Part shown: piece after piece, positions 17,294-26,361 of the stretch
Layout: every line of letters begins with the position of its first letter
Numbering within the stretch: the stretch's first letter is position 1
Assembly (NCBI GenBank): GCA_947475365.1
Contig: CANJOI010000009.1
Coordinates: forward strand, 1 to 33,327
Direction of reading: 5' to 3'
DNA length: 33,327 nucleotides
Source: Fidelibacterota bacterium
Lineage (GTDB): Bacteria; Pseudomonadota; Alphaproteobacteria; Rhodospirillales; Rhodospirillaceae
The notes under the pieces: generated by a model
Database searches by the model: none
What the model saw: the letters and a program-made list of their open reading frames with translations, nothing else
What the model was told of the DNA's origin: nothing
Translations under genes and position numbers: made by a program

Positions 17294-18619
17294 ATGATCC
17301 CAGCCGTCTATTTCCCCATCGAAATTCAGCACCGGGAGTTGCCGTCACGGCTCACGATCGCCGCGCACCTTCTCGCGCGAGGTTTCACCGTCGTCATCGG
17401 CAGCCATTGGTCGCTGATAACCGAGACGAATCAGAAGGCGCTGCCGCCGGCGCTGTACCTGTTCAAATCCGTCAACCGGATTCAGGGCAACGCCATGCAG
17501 TCCGTGGCCACCCACGGGCATATCGCGGCCGCCAACGACGAAGAAGCCCTCAACGCCGTGGGCGACAGCGGCTACGCCGTGGCGTTCAGCGAGAACGCCG
17601 CCGATGCCTGCGCCCTGTTCTTCGCCCAAAGCGAAACCCATCGCGCCGCCATCGCGCGCCGCTTCCCGCGCCTGGCGGATAAGATCCGCGTGAGCGGCAA
17701 TCCGCGCCTGGATATCATGCTGCCGCGAAATCGCGGCATGTTCGACACCGCCGACCCGCGCGCGGAAACGTGCAAACCGTACATCCTGTTCAACACCAAC
17801 TACGGCACCATCAACAGTGTCTGGAACGACCGCCAGGGCGTCGTGGCGGTGGCGGAAGCCGCCGGCGCGTTCGACGGCGAGGATCGCGCGGCCAAGATCG
17901 CCGAGTTCGATGCCATCGTGGCGTGGGAGAAAGCAAACTTTCAGGCCATGACCGCGCTGTTGGCCTGGTCGGTGGAGAATATCCGCGGCGTGAATTTCGT
18001 CGTGCGGCCCCATCCCGCCGAACGCGTACGCCATTGGGAGAAGATGCTGGCAAAGCTACCGGGCGCGCGGCTCATCGACCGTTCAGACCCGCACCCCTGG
18101 ATCGCCGCCGCGCACCTCGTTGTCCATACGGGCTGCACCACCGGGCTGGAGGCCGTGCTGCTGGGCCGTCCCGCGCTCAACCTTCTGCCGCATGATCACC
18201 CCACGTGCGACCGTATCGTCACCTATGCCAACCCGACGGTCCGGAGCTGGCAGGACGCCGCCCGGGCCATGACCGAGTTCCTTCAAAACGGCAACGGTCC
18301 GATCACCACCCACGATCCCTCCGCCGCCCTCGATACTTATCTGCCAAGCTACCGCGACAACGCCGCGGCTCGACTTATGGCTGATGGCTTGATCGACGAA
18401 TTGGCGCGGCACGGCGTGCGCGGCGGCGGGGCGGCGTTCGCGCTACGCGGGCCGTGGTTCGAGAAGCCGGTCAACGACCTGATGCGCCAGAAATACGACG
18501 TCAATGCCGGCGATATCCAAACCGGACTCGCAACCGCGGCGCGGCTCGCGGGAGTCGCATTCAGCGCCGAAATGGAAACGCTGGCCCCCGGTACATTTGT
18601 CCTCAAGCCCACCGGCTAA
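17294..18619 (+). CDS. Surface carbohydrate biosynthesis-type protein (GT-B-like fold), copy 1
   Basis: [41 protein letters not shown]...[17 protein letters not shown]...VVRPHPAE...[33 protein letters not shown]. Confidence 0.85.
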   Translation: MIPAVYFPIEIQHRELPSRLTIAAHLLARGFTVVIGSHWSLITETNQKALPPALYLFKSVNRIQGNAMQSVATHGHIAAANDEEALNAVGDSGYAVAFSENAADACALFFAQSETHRAAIARRFPRLADKIRVSGNPRLDIMLPRNRGMFDTADPRAETCKPYILFNTNYGTINSVWNDRQGVVAVAEAAGAFDGEDRAAKIAEFDAIVAWEKANFQAMTALLAWSVENIRGVNFVVRPHPAERVRHWEKMLAKLPGARLIDRSDPHPWIAAAHLVVHTGCTTGLEAVLLGRPALNLLPHDHPTCDRIVTYANPTVRSWQDAARAMTEFLQNGNGPITTHDPSAALDTYLPSYRDNAAARLMADGLIDELARHGVRGGGAAFALRGPWFEKPVNDLMRQKYDVNAGDIQTGLATAARLAGVAFSAEMETLAPGTFVLKPTG

Positions 18620-18670
18620 GCCCTCCGCGCCACATTCCGCGTGAGCGCCGCCGGCCGCCCCACGCTGTAA

Positions 18671-20047
18671 AACATCGCGACCTGTGATACGGTCGCGCGT
18701 CGCACGTCATCCGGAGAGCCCGTCGTCTATCTGCCCGTCGAGGTCAAGCATCGCGAACTGCCCTCGCGCCTGACGATCGCGGCCCATGTGCTGCAGGCGG
18801 GATACAGCGTGATCGTCGGCAATCACTGGTCGATGACCCACCCGCACAACATCCCCGTGCTGCCGCAGGGCCTGTACCTGTTCAAGACCGTCAACCGGCT
18901 TCAGGGCAATCTCATGGGGATGGCGCGCGGCGGCGGTCATACGGTGGCCGCCACCGACGAGGAAGTGCTCGTGTTCACCGATACACCCGGCTACATGCTG
19001 GTGTTCGCCGAGAACGCGGCCGCCGCCTGCGAGCTGTTCTTCGCCCAGAGCGAGGCCCATAAGCAGGCCGTTGAAACCGCCTACCCGCATCTCGCCGGCA
19101 AGGTGAAGGTGGTGGGCAATGTGCGCATCGACCTGCTGACGCCCAAGAACCGCACCGCCTTCGAGACCCATGACGACCGCGTGGCGCCCTTGCGCCCCTA
19201 TATTCTTTTCAACACCAACTACGGCACCATCAACAGCGTCTGGGGCAACGACCCGGAGCGCCTGCTCAGCATCGCCGCGGCCACCGGCATGTTCGACGGC
19301 GAAGACAAGATGAAGAAGTACGGCGAGTACAAGGCGGTGGTGGCGTGGGAGCAGGCCAACCTGCGCGCCATGACCGAGCTGCTGCAGTGGACCATCGCCA
19401 ATGTCCGCGGGCTCAACATCGTGCTGCGCCCGCACCCCGCCGAGAAGCCGGAGTACTGGCAGAACGTCATTCAGGGCGCGCCCAATGTGCACGTCATTCC
19501 GCGCTCGGACCCGCACCCGTGGATCATCGGCGCCAAGCTGGTGGTCCACACCGGCTGCACCACCGGGCTGGAAAGCGTGCTGCTGGACAAACCGGTCTTG
19601 AACCTCGCGCCCGCCGACCATCCCAACTGCGCCCAGATCGTGAGCGAAGCCAATGCGGTGGCGCGCACCGTGGAGGACGCGGCCCAGGCCATCACCATGT
19701 ACCTCTCGTCCCGCAGCGGCCCGATCACCACGCACGCCGAGCAAACGGCGGCGGCACTGCATAAGCATCTGCCGAGCTACCGCGACGAAGCGGCGGCGCG
19801 CCTGATCGCCCAGGCGCTGGCGGAGGAACTGGGCCGGCGCGGCGCCGTGCCTAAGCGCAACTACGCCCTGCAGTGGCGCGGGCGCTTCACGCCCATTGAG
19901 CGCGACGCCTGGCAGAAAGACAAATACATGTGCACCGGCAGCGAAATGCGCCGCGCGCTGCGCCATGCGGCCGAAACCGCCGGGGTGAATGTGAAAACCC
20001 GCCTGGGCGAGATCGGCGAAGGCCTGTTTATGGTGACGCCGGCTTAG
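18671..20047 (+). CDS. Surface carbohydrate biosynthesis-type protein, copy 2 (tandem paralogue; start codon unclear)
   Basis: Open frame extends upstream of the called GTG (18788) and encodes [38 protein letters not shown], aligning with the copy 1 N-terminus; the rest is strongly similar throughout. 18671 is the limit of the open frame, not a proven start. Confidence 0.8.
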   Translation, partial: NIATCDTVARRTSSGEPVVYLPVEVKHRELPSRLTIAAHVLQAGYSVIVGNHWSMTHPHNIPVLPQGLYLFKTVNRLQGNLMGMARGGGHTVAATDEEVLVFTDTPGYMLVFAENAAAACELFFAQSEAHKQAVETAYPHLAGKVKVVGNVRIDLLTPKNRTAFETHDDRVAPLRPYILFNTNYGTINSVWGNDPERLLSIAAATGMFDGEDKMKKYGEYKAVVAWEQANLRAMTELLQWTIANVRGLNIVLRPHPAEKPEYWQNVIQGAPNVHVIPRSDPHPWIIGAKLVVHTGCTTGLESVLLDKPVLNLAPADHPNCAQIVSEANAVARTVEDAAQAITMYLSSRSGPITTHAEQTAAALHKHLPSYRDEAAARLIAQALAEELGRRGAVPKRNYALQWRGRFTPIERDAWQKDKYMCTGSEMRRALRHAAETAGVNVKTRLGEIGEGLFMVTPA

Positions 20048-20424
20048 GCCGCGGCGCCCTGCTCCAGGAACCGCGACACGGTCTGCAAAAAGCTGGCGAC
20101 CGAGATTGGCTTGGCGATATAGCCGTCACACCCGCCGTTCCGGATCTTCTGCTCATCGCCCTTCATGGCGAAGGCGGTCACCGCCACCACCGGGATCGAG
20201 CGCAGGTCGTCGTCGGCCTTGAGCATCTTGGTGATCTCAAGGCCCGAGATTTCCGGCAGCTGGATGTCCATGAGGATCAGGTCGGGGCGGTTCTGGCGCG
20301 TGATCTCGACCACGGCGCGGCCATCCTTCACCTGTAATGTGGAATAGCCATGGGCTTCCAGCAGGTCGTTGAACAGCTTCATGTTCAACTCGTTGTCTTC
20401 AACAATGAGGATGGTCTTGGGCAT
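20044..20424 (-). CDS. divK: DivK-like single-domain response regulator
   Basis: [94 protein letters not shown]: DivK-type. Confidence 0.92.
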   Translation of the reverse strand: MPKTILIVEDNELNMKLFNDLLEAHGYSTLQVKDGRAVVEITRQNRPDLILMDIQLPEISGLEITKMLKADDDLRSIPVVAVTAFAMKGDEQKIRNGGCDGYIAKPISVASFLQTVSRFLEQGAAA

Positions 20425-20543
20425 CAGGTCTACCGGTTGCGCAAACCCTCCCGCGCGCCACGAGAAGGTTTCGAGTAAAATCAATCATACAGCAGGGACT
20501 TACGTTCAGCAAGCCGCAGGCGTTGCCCCGAGCTGTTGAAAAA

Positions 20544-21392
20544 TTACCGGAAAACCACGGTCTTACGGCCGTTCAGCAGCACCCTGCGCTCGGCGTGGTA
20601 CTTGACGGCGCGGGCCAGCACCATGTTCTCCAGGTCGCGGCCGGTGGCCACCAGATCGGCCACGGACTGGGTGTGGTCGACGCGTTCGACCGCCTGTTCG
20701 ATGATCGGGCCTTCATCGAGATCCGCCGTCACATAGTGCGCCGTGGCGCCGATGATCTTCACGCCGCGCGCATAGGCCTGCTGGTAGGGCTTGGCCCCCA
20801 TGAAGCTCGGCAGGAATGAGTGGTGAATGTTGATGCAGCGCCCGGCGAGATGGGCCGAGGCCTCGGCGCTCAGCACCTGCATATAGCGCGCGAGAACCAC
20901 GAAGTCGGCGCCTGTGTCGGCGACGAGCTTCAGCCACTGTTCTTCCTGCTGGCGCTTGGTGTCGGCGGTGACCGGCAGGTAGTGGAACGGGATCTTGTGC
21001 CATTCCACCAGCGCGCGGAAATCCTCGTGGTTCGAGAACACCGCGGCGATGTCGATATGCATCTGGCCGGCCTGCCAGCGGTGCAAAAGGTCGTTGAGGC
21101 AATGGCCCATCTTGGACACCGCGATCACCACCTTGGGCTTCTTCGCGGCCGGTACAATGGTCCAGTCCATCTTGAACTGCCCGGCGATGGCCTTGAAGCC
21201 GTCGGTGATGGCGTCGATCTCCAGGCTCTCGGGCGCGCGCGTGAACACCGCGCGCATGAAGAAGCGGCCGGTGGCCGGGTCGCCGTACTGGAAGCTCTCG
21301 TCGATGAAGCACTTGCGGTCGCGTAAGTACGAGGCGACCTCGGCGACGATCCCGGTGGCGTCCGGGCAGCTAATGGTCAGGATGTATTTCAT
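20544..21392 (-). CDS. purU: Formyltetrahydrofolate deformylase
   Basis: ACT N-terminus (MKYILTISCPDATGIVAEVASYL) plus formyltransferase domain (NIHHSFLPSFMGAKPYQQAYARGVKIIGATAHYVTADLDEGPIIEQ). Confidence 0.96.
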   Translation of the reverse strand: MKYILTISCPDATGIVAEVASYLRDRKCFIDESFQYGDPATGRFFMRAVFTRAPESLEIDAITDGFKAIAGQFKMDWTIVPAAKKPKVVIAVSKMGHCLNDLLHRWQAGQMHIDIAAVFSNHEDFRALVEWHKIPFHYLPVTADTKRQQEEQWLKLVADTGADFVVLARYMQVLSAEASAHLAGRCINIHHSFLPSFMGAKPYQQAYARGVKIIGATAHYVTADLDEGPIIEQAVERVDHTQSVADLVATGRDLENMVLARAVKYHAERRVLLNGRKTVVFR

Positions 21393-21547
21393 GGAACTCT
21401 TTACATGCGGGCCTTCCGCCCGCGCGGATTACCGGATTCCCTCGTAAAACGCTAGGGTTGGCTGCGGCCTGGGGAGCGGTTTGCCCCCCTGAGGGCCTTG
21501 GAATTCCTATATTCGGGTGGGTGCGGACCATACTAGAGTTACAGCCG

Positions 21548-24500
21548 ATGCGCGCATTCTGGCCCCTGGTCCCCCTCCTGCTCGCCACGCCGGCCGTGGC
21601 GGCCCCGCGCGATTTCGGCGCCCTGCCCGCCAGCGGGGTGGTCACCTTTCACAATACCTCCGACACCGCCGGGACCGCCGCCGTGCGCCTGCGCGGAGCC
21701 CAGGGCGCCACCTGGCGCGCCACCGTTCCCGCCCATGGCATAACCGCCATTGAGATCGGCGCCATCGACAACGGCGCGATCGCGGCGGGCGCGCGGGTCG
21801 GTGTCGAGGTGGACGCGGGCTTTAGCGGATATGCCCAGGCGCTGATACGCGACGCCGCCAGCGGCGTGATCATCAACCGCTCCGGCTGCGTCACCGACAG
21901 CGCGCCCGCGCTGCATACCGCCGCCGGCATCAAGGCAACGGCGGAGAGCCTCCTGCGCTTCGAGAGTTCCGGCGCGGGTGTGCAGACACCTGTGATGTCG
22001 GTCTACGACGCCGCCGGCACGTTCCTCGGCACCTGGACCGCGCCCGCCGTGGACCCGCGCGGGGCCGTGGTGGCGAGCGGCGCTGACCTCGCCGCCGCCC
22101 TGGCCTCGCCCGCGGCGCAGTTCACCGTCACGCTGTCGCCCGCGTTTCATGGACGCCTGGTGCATCAGCAAGCCTCGGCGCGCGGGCCTGTGGACCTCAC
22201 CGCCAAATGCGCGGTGGGCCCTGAGCCCGCCAAAACGGCATCGGCGCCAGCCACGCGCATCGAGCGCGCCGCGGCCGCCGTGCAGCCGCGCGACGACGAC
22301 ACCCTCGGCTACAACCTCCAGGGCACCAAGTGGGGCGACCCCGCCTTGGGCACGCCCGCCACCGTGCCCTACAGCTTCTTCGATCCCGCCGTGGGCGCGA
22401 GCTTCCCGCAGCCCAACGGATTCCCCTACGTCGACACCGCATTGCCGGCGCGCAACCGCTCCGCCATCCGCCAGGCGATCCATCTCTGGGAACAGGCCGC
22501 CAATATCCGCTATGTCGAGACCGACGACCGCGCGTCAAAACTGCGTGTCGGTTACGGCTATTGGGGATCGCAAGGCACCGCCGCCGCCAGTTTCCCCTGC
22601 GACCTTTGCACCAACTCCGGGCGCGCCATCGTCACCTTCGCGCGCGAGGTGTTCACCGGCACGCGCCGCGCCGAGCCCTACCTCCTGGATATCGCCGCCC
22701 ATGAGTTCGGCCATACCGTGGGCCTCAATCACGACCTGGTGCGGTCCTCGATCATGGGATTCGGTCAGCGCGCGCTGTCGCCGGTGCAGCTCAAGGGACT
22801 GACCGAGGGCGACATCGCCGGGGCGCGCGCGCTCTACGGCTCCAACCCCAATCCGCAAAAGATCATCGAGGACGACATCGAAGGCGGCGAGTTCACCGAC
22901 GCCATGCTGACCCCGGCATCACCCTTCGCCGGGCGCATCGAGACGCCCGCCGACGAGGACTGGTTCGTGGTCGCCCTGGTGCCGGGCAACGACTATGTCT
23001 TCACCGTGGAAACGCAAGAGGGCGAGACCGCGCCGCTCACGGCGCCCAAGCTGGAACTGCGCACCACGGAACTCTCCGCCTGCTGCAACTGGTCCAACGT
23101 GCTGCTCAGCAATACCGGTGCCAACGGCACGGCGTCGGTGGCCTTCACCCCCGCCTATCCCGGATATTACTGGCTAGCGGTGAAAGGCGCATCGGAGAGC
23201 GCCACGGGCCGCTACCTGGTGTCCATGCAGGAGACGGTTCATCCGCCGGTGGTGGTCTATTCCTACAGCGAGGGCGGCAGCGACGTCCCCGCCACGCTCG
23301 AGACCAGCGGCAGGCTCTCGCTCGCGAACGGCGTCGGGTACGACACCTCCACCAGCCTGGTGGCGCAGATGAACCAGGCCGGCGACGCGGACTGGTTCCG
23401 CTTCGAGGCCGAGGCCGGCAAAACCTATGCCTTCAGCCTCGCGGGCAGCCGCAGCTACACCACCGACGTCTTCCTCCAGCACCCGCGCCTGATCCTGCGC
23501 GACGACACCGGCAAGGAACTCGCGCGCGACGACACCGGCGGCGCCAACGGCATGCCGCTGATCACTTACACCGCCGCCACCGCGCGTACGCTGATCCTCG
23601 ACGTGCAATCCAGCGACCGCGGCGTCGGCGGCTATACCCTCTCGGTGAACGCAACGCCGCAGGGCGGCGCGCAGCTCACGGAAAGCCAATTTAGCCCGGC
23701 GGGAGATCTGCCCGCCTCCCTCGCCTCGCCCGCCGCCATCGGCGCGGGGCAAACCTTCAAGGGCGCCATCAGCGCCGCGGGCGATGCCGACTGGCTGCGC
23801 TTCCGCGCGGTTCAGAACCATATTTATATGGTCACGCTCAAAGGCGTGGACGGCGGCGGCACGTTGCCCGATCCGGTGCTGCGCCTGCGCGGGCCCGAAG
23901 GCCAGCTCTACGGCGTGCGCGACGACACCGCCGGCACTCACGACAGCGCGCTCTACCTGCACCAGATCTACGACCAGGACATGTGGCTGGAAGCCGCCGG
24001 GTTCGCGAATCAGACCGGCACCTACACCCTGGAAGTGACCGAGGTGCCCAAGGCCACCACCAATTTCGTCACCTACAACCCGGAATACGCGCCGCTGACC
24101 GGTGACATCGCCTCGCTGCCGCTCAACGGATCGACACCGGGCCTGTTGTTCCCCGGCGCCGACGGCAACGGCTACCGCGCCTTCCTCACCGCCGGGCACC
24201 TGTACCGCGTGACCGTGCCCGCGCGCGAACTTGGCGGCTTTACGGACGTGAACCTGCAGCTGCGCGATCCGGACGGCAATCTCGTGGGCGAAGCCACCGG
24301 CAAGGGCAGCGCCGCGGCCGACGTCGTGGCGCGCGCCACGGTGACAGGGATGTTCACCGTGCAGGTGCGTCCCGCCACCGTGGAAGCCAGCGGCACTTAC
24401 ACCCTTGAACTCAGCCTTGAGCAACCGGCCAACATCGCCGACGCCGCCACCACCGACCAGTCGCCCAACACGCTGTATTTCCGCAGAGGCCCCACGCTGA

Positions 24501-24832
24501 CGCCCGGCGCCACCATCACGGCGAAACTGGAAGGCCGCGACGACCGCGACGTGTTCCTGGTGCAGATCCCGGCCAACACCTGGTTCAAGGTTTCCACCGC
24601 CACGCCGGCGGGCTCCACGGCAACCATTCCGCCCAAGCTCTACACTCCGGGCCTGGAGAACGTCAGCGGCGCCCAACTGGCCGCGCGGCCCAACGGAGAG
24701 CTGGACCCCACGAACATGTATGTGCGCACGCCGGGCAATCAGCCCTTCAAGATCGTGCTCTACAACGACCGCGACCCCCAGCCCTTCGGCGACGGCCTCT
24801 ACACCGTCACCTTGCGGCAGGAAAACCCGTAA
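21548..24832 (+). CDS. Secreted matrixin-like zinc metalloprotease with N-terminal Cys-terminated modules and multiple PPC-like domains
   Basis: Signal peptide MRAFWPLVPLLLATPAVAA; metzincin motif HEFGHTVGLNH (22700..22732) with Met-turn-like SSIMGFG; about five PPC-like units (e.g. QAGDADWFRFEAEAGKTYAFSL). Confidence 0.9.
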   Translation: MRAFWPLVPLLLATPAVAAPRDFGALPASGVVTFHNTSDTAGTAAVRLRGAQGATWRATVPAHGITAIEIGAIDNGAIAAGARVGVEVDAGFSGYAQALIRDAASGVIINRSGCVTDSAPALHTAAGIKATAESLLRFESSGAGVQTPVMSVYDAAGTFLGTWTAPAVDPRGAVVASGADLAAALASPAAQFTVTLSPAFHGRLVHQQASARGPVDLTAKCAVGPEPAKTASAPATRIERAAAAVQPRDDDTLGYNLQGTKWGDPALGTPATVPYSFFDPAVGASFPQPNGFPYVDTALPARNRSAIRQAIHLWEQAANIRYVETDDRASKLRVGYGYWGSQGTAAASFPCDLCTNSGRAIVTFAREVFTGTRRAEPYLLDIAAHEFGHTVGLNHDLVRSSIMGFGQRALSPVQLKGLTEGDIAGARALYGSNPNPQKIIEDDIEGGEFTDAMLTPASPFAGRIETPADEDWFVVALVPGNDYVFTVETQEGETAPLTAPKLELRTTELSACCNWSNVLLSNTGANGTASVAFTPAYPGYYWLAVKGASESATGRYLVSMQETVHPPVVVYSYSEGGSDVPATLETSGRLSLANGVGYDTSTSLVAQMNQAGDADWFRFEAEAGKTYAFSLAGSRSYTTDVFLQHPRLILRDDTGKELARDDTGGANGMPLITYTAATARTLILDVQSSDRGVGGYTLSVNATPQGGAQLTESQFSPAGDLPASLASPAAIGAGQTFKGAISAAGDADWLRFRAVQNHIYMVTLKGVDGGGTLPDPVLRLRGPEGQLYGVRDDTAGTHDSALYLHQIYDQDMWLEAAGFANQTGTYTLEVTEVPKATTNFVTYNPEYAPLTGDIASLPLNGSTPGLLFPGADGNGYRAFLTAGHLYRVTVPARELGGFTDVNLQLRDPDGNLVGEATGKGSAAADVVARATVTGMFTVQVRPATVEASGTYTLELSLEQPANIADAATTDQSPNTLYFRRGPTLTPGATITAKLEGRDDRDVFLVQIPANTWFKVSTATPAGSTATIPPKLYTPGLENVSGAQLAARPNGELDPTNMYVRTPGNQPFKIVLYNDRDPQPFGDGLYTVTLRQENP

Positions 24833-24991
24833 GCCACTGTTTTCGCGCGACACATACCGTTACAAAATTCGACTTTGGATAAACCTGCCACGGGCAGTTT
24901 TTCCACCGGCATTGCCTAGGCCCTGTCGCGGCATTTCATTACAGTTTGTGGTGGATAGACCGCCAGAAGGCGGCGCCCGGGGGTTTTCGTT

Positions 24992-25564
24992 ATGGCCGTT
25001 GGCAAGACCAGCGACTATCTGAGTCCGTTCAAGATTCTGGTGGCCGAGCCTAATGCGCTGATGTGCAGCGTCACACGCCAGTTGCTCACCATGCTGGGCG
25101 CGCGGCACATCTTCACGGTCAGCGACAGCGAAAGCGCGAAGTCCCATCTGCGGCAGGGCGACATCGATTTCGTCCTGTCCGAGTGGTACCTGTACACCGC
25201 CGACGGCATCGATTTGGTGCGCTGGCTGCGCGCGCAGAAGAGCGAAATCCGCTTCACGCCCTTCATCATGGTGACATCGCAGACGCGCCTGCAGAACGTT
25301 ATCCTGGCGCGCAATCTCGGCATCAACGAGTTCGTGGCCAAGCCGTTCTCGGCCAACTCGCTGATCATGCGCATCAAGGAAGTGATCGAGCGGCCGCGCA
25401 TGTTCGTCAGCTCGCGCAAATATTTCGGCCCGGACCGGCGCCGGCGCGCCAAACCCACGGAAGAAGGCGGCGACCGGCGCAAGAGCGAGTCCATGCTGCT
25501 GGACGGCCGCAGCCTCAACCAGGACCAGATCGACCGCATCGTCGCCGGCGACGGCATTCGCTAG
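24992..25564 (+). CDS. Degenerate response regulator receiver protein (Asp-to-Glu at phosphosite), KYFGPDRRRR motif
   Basis: CheY-like throughout (FKILVAEPNALM...IDFVLSEWYLYTADGIDLVRWLR...FIMVTSQ...EFVAKPFSANSL) but Glu in place of Asp57. Confidence 0.88.
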   Translation: MAVGKTSDYLSPFKILVAEPNALMCSVTRQLLTMLGARHIFTVSDSESAKSHLRQGDIDFVLSEWYLYTADGIDLVRWLRAQKSEIRFTPFIMVTSQTRLQNVILARNLGINEFVAKPFSANSLIMRIKEVIERPRMFVSSRKYFGPDRRRRAKPTEEGGDRRKSESMLLDGRSLNQDQIDRIVAGDGIR

Positions 25565-25567
25565 CGG

Positions 25568-25726
25568 TTACCGTGCGCCCGCGCGCGTCTTCCCGGGCCG
25601 CCCGCGCGGCGTTTTCGAAACCGCGCGCGCTTTCTTAGGCTTCGCCTTTTTTCGGGGGGCGGCTATTTGCGCCAGCGCCATCTCGATCATCAGCGCGCCC
25701 ACCGTCGCCGCCAGCAGCGCCTTCAT
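25568..25726 (-). CDS. Possible small ORF, 52 aa, hydrophobic N-terminus and Lys/Arg-rich tail
   Basis: ATG 15 nt after the upstream gene's stop; MKALLAATVGALMIEMALAQIAAPRKKAKPKKARAVSKTPRGRPGKTRAGAR*. Not in the ORF track. Confidence 0.35.
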   Translation of the reverse strand: MKALLAATVGALMIEMALAQIAAPRKKAKPKKARAVSKTPRGRPGKTRAGAR

Positions 25727-25741
25727 GCGCGCCACGGCCGG

Positions 25742-26170
25742 CTACCCGCCCGGCACGGCCGATGACAGGACCCATATGGAGGGGAGGATGGCGACGATGA
25801 CGAACAGGATGCTGATGTTGGTCACGGCGCCGGACATGAAGAACGCGGTCTGGGTGTCCACATTGGCGGCCTGTTCCAGAACCGCGTCGTGAAATTCGCG
25901 CGCGGGCGTGCGGGCCGGGCGCGGGCCGCGGCGCCGCCCGTTGCGCGCCTCGCGGCCCAGGTCCGCGGCTGACCGGCGGAAGACCTCGGCGCCGAGCGCG
26001 CCCCAATTGGCGAAGCCGTACTCGCGCGCGAGGGCGCTTTGCGCATCGGCCAGGCGGGCGTCCGGCTGCACGGCGCGCATTTCGGCCAGGCGCGCCTTGG
26101 CCTGTTTGCGCAGATGATCCAGATGCGGGCGGCGGGGAAGCACGCGCTTCCCGGCGAAAACGATGGTCAT
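25742..26170 (-). CDS. Small protein with LRKQAK...LADAQxALAREYGFxxW motif and C-terminal transmembrane helix
   Basis: ATG at 26170 preceded by a purine-rich stretch; HLRKQAKARLAEMRAVQPDARLADAQSALAREYGFANWGALGAEV; C-terminal hydrophobic segment GAVTNISILFVIVAILPSIWVLSSAV. Confidence 0.75.
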   Translation of the reverse strand: MTIVFAGKRVLPRRPHLDHLRKQAKARLAEMRAVQPDARLADAQSALAREYGFANWGALGAEVFRRSAADLGREARNGRRRGPRPARTPAREFHDAVLEQAANVDTQTAFFMSGAVTNISILFVIVAILPSIWVLSSAVPGG

Positions 26171-26335
26171 TTCAAATACCCCACTTCCTTGGCGCCCGGG
26201 GTCCGCAAGACACGGGCAGGAAGTCAGGTGTGACCCAACGTAGAACGATGACGAGCGGGCTAAGCCCTTTGCGCGGACAGCGTGCCTCTCGGAAGGCTTG
26301 CAAGCATAGGCCTGGGCGGCGGCGGCGAGCAATAC
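26134..26335 (-). repeat. Leader repeat copy 1 (5' region plus first codons)
   Basis: Aligns by eye with 26781..26977 over its full length, with long identical blocks and short indels. Confidence 0.9.
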
Positions 26336-26361
26336 AAACTTCGCAATATAAAGTTGCGGGT

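Noticed and set aside
18707-19966. 419-aa minus-strand ORF opposite the second surface-carbohydrate-type gene
   Set aside because: Antisense shadow ORF; the plus strand shows paralogue-level protein conservation, the minus frame is low-complexity His/Gly/Arg-rich.
23174-24853. 559-aa minus-strand ORF opposite the metalloprotease
   Set aside because: Shadow frame of a high-GC gene; the plus strand carries signal peptide, HExxHxxGxxH and PPC-like domains.
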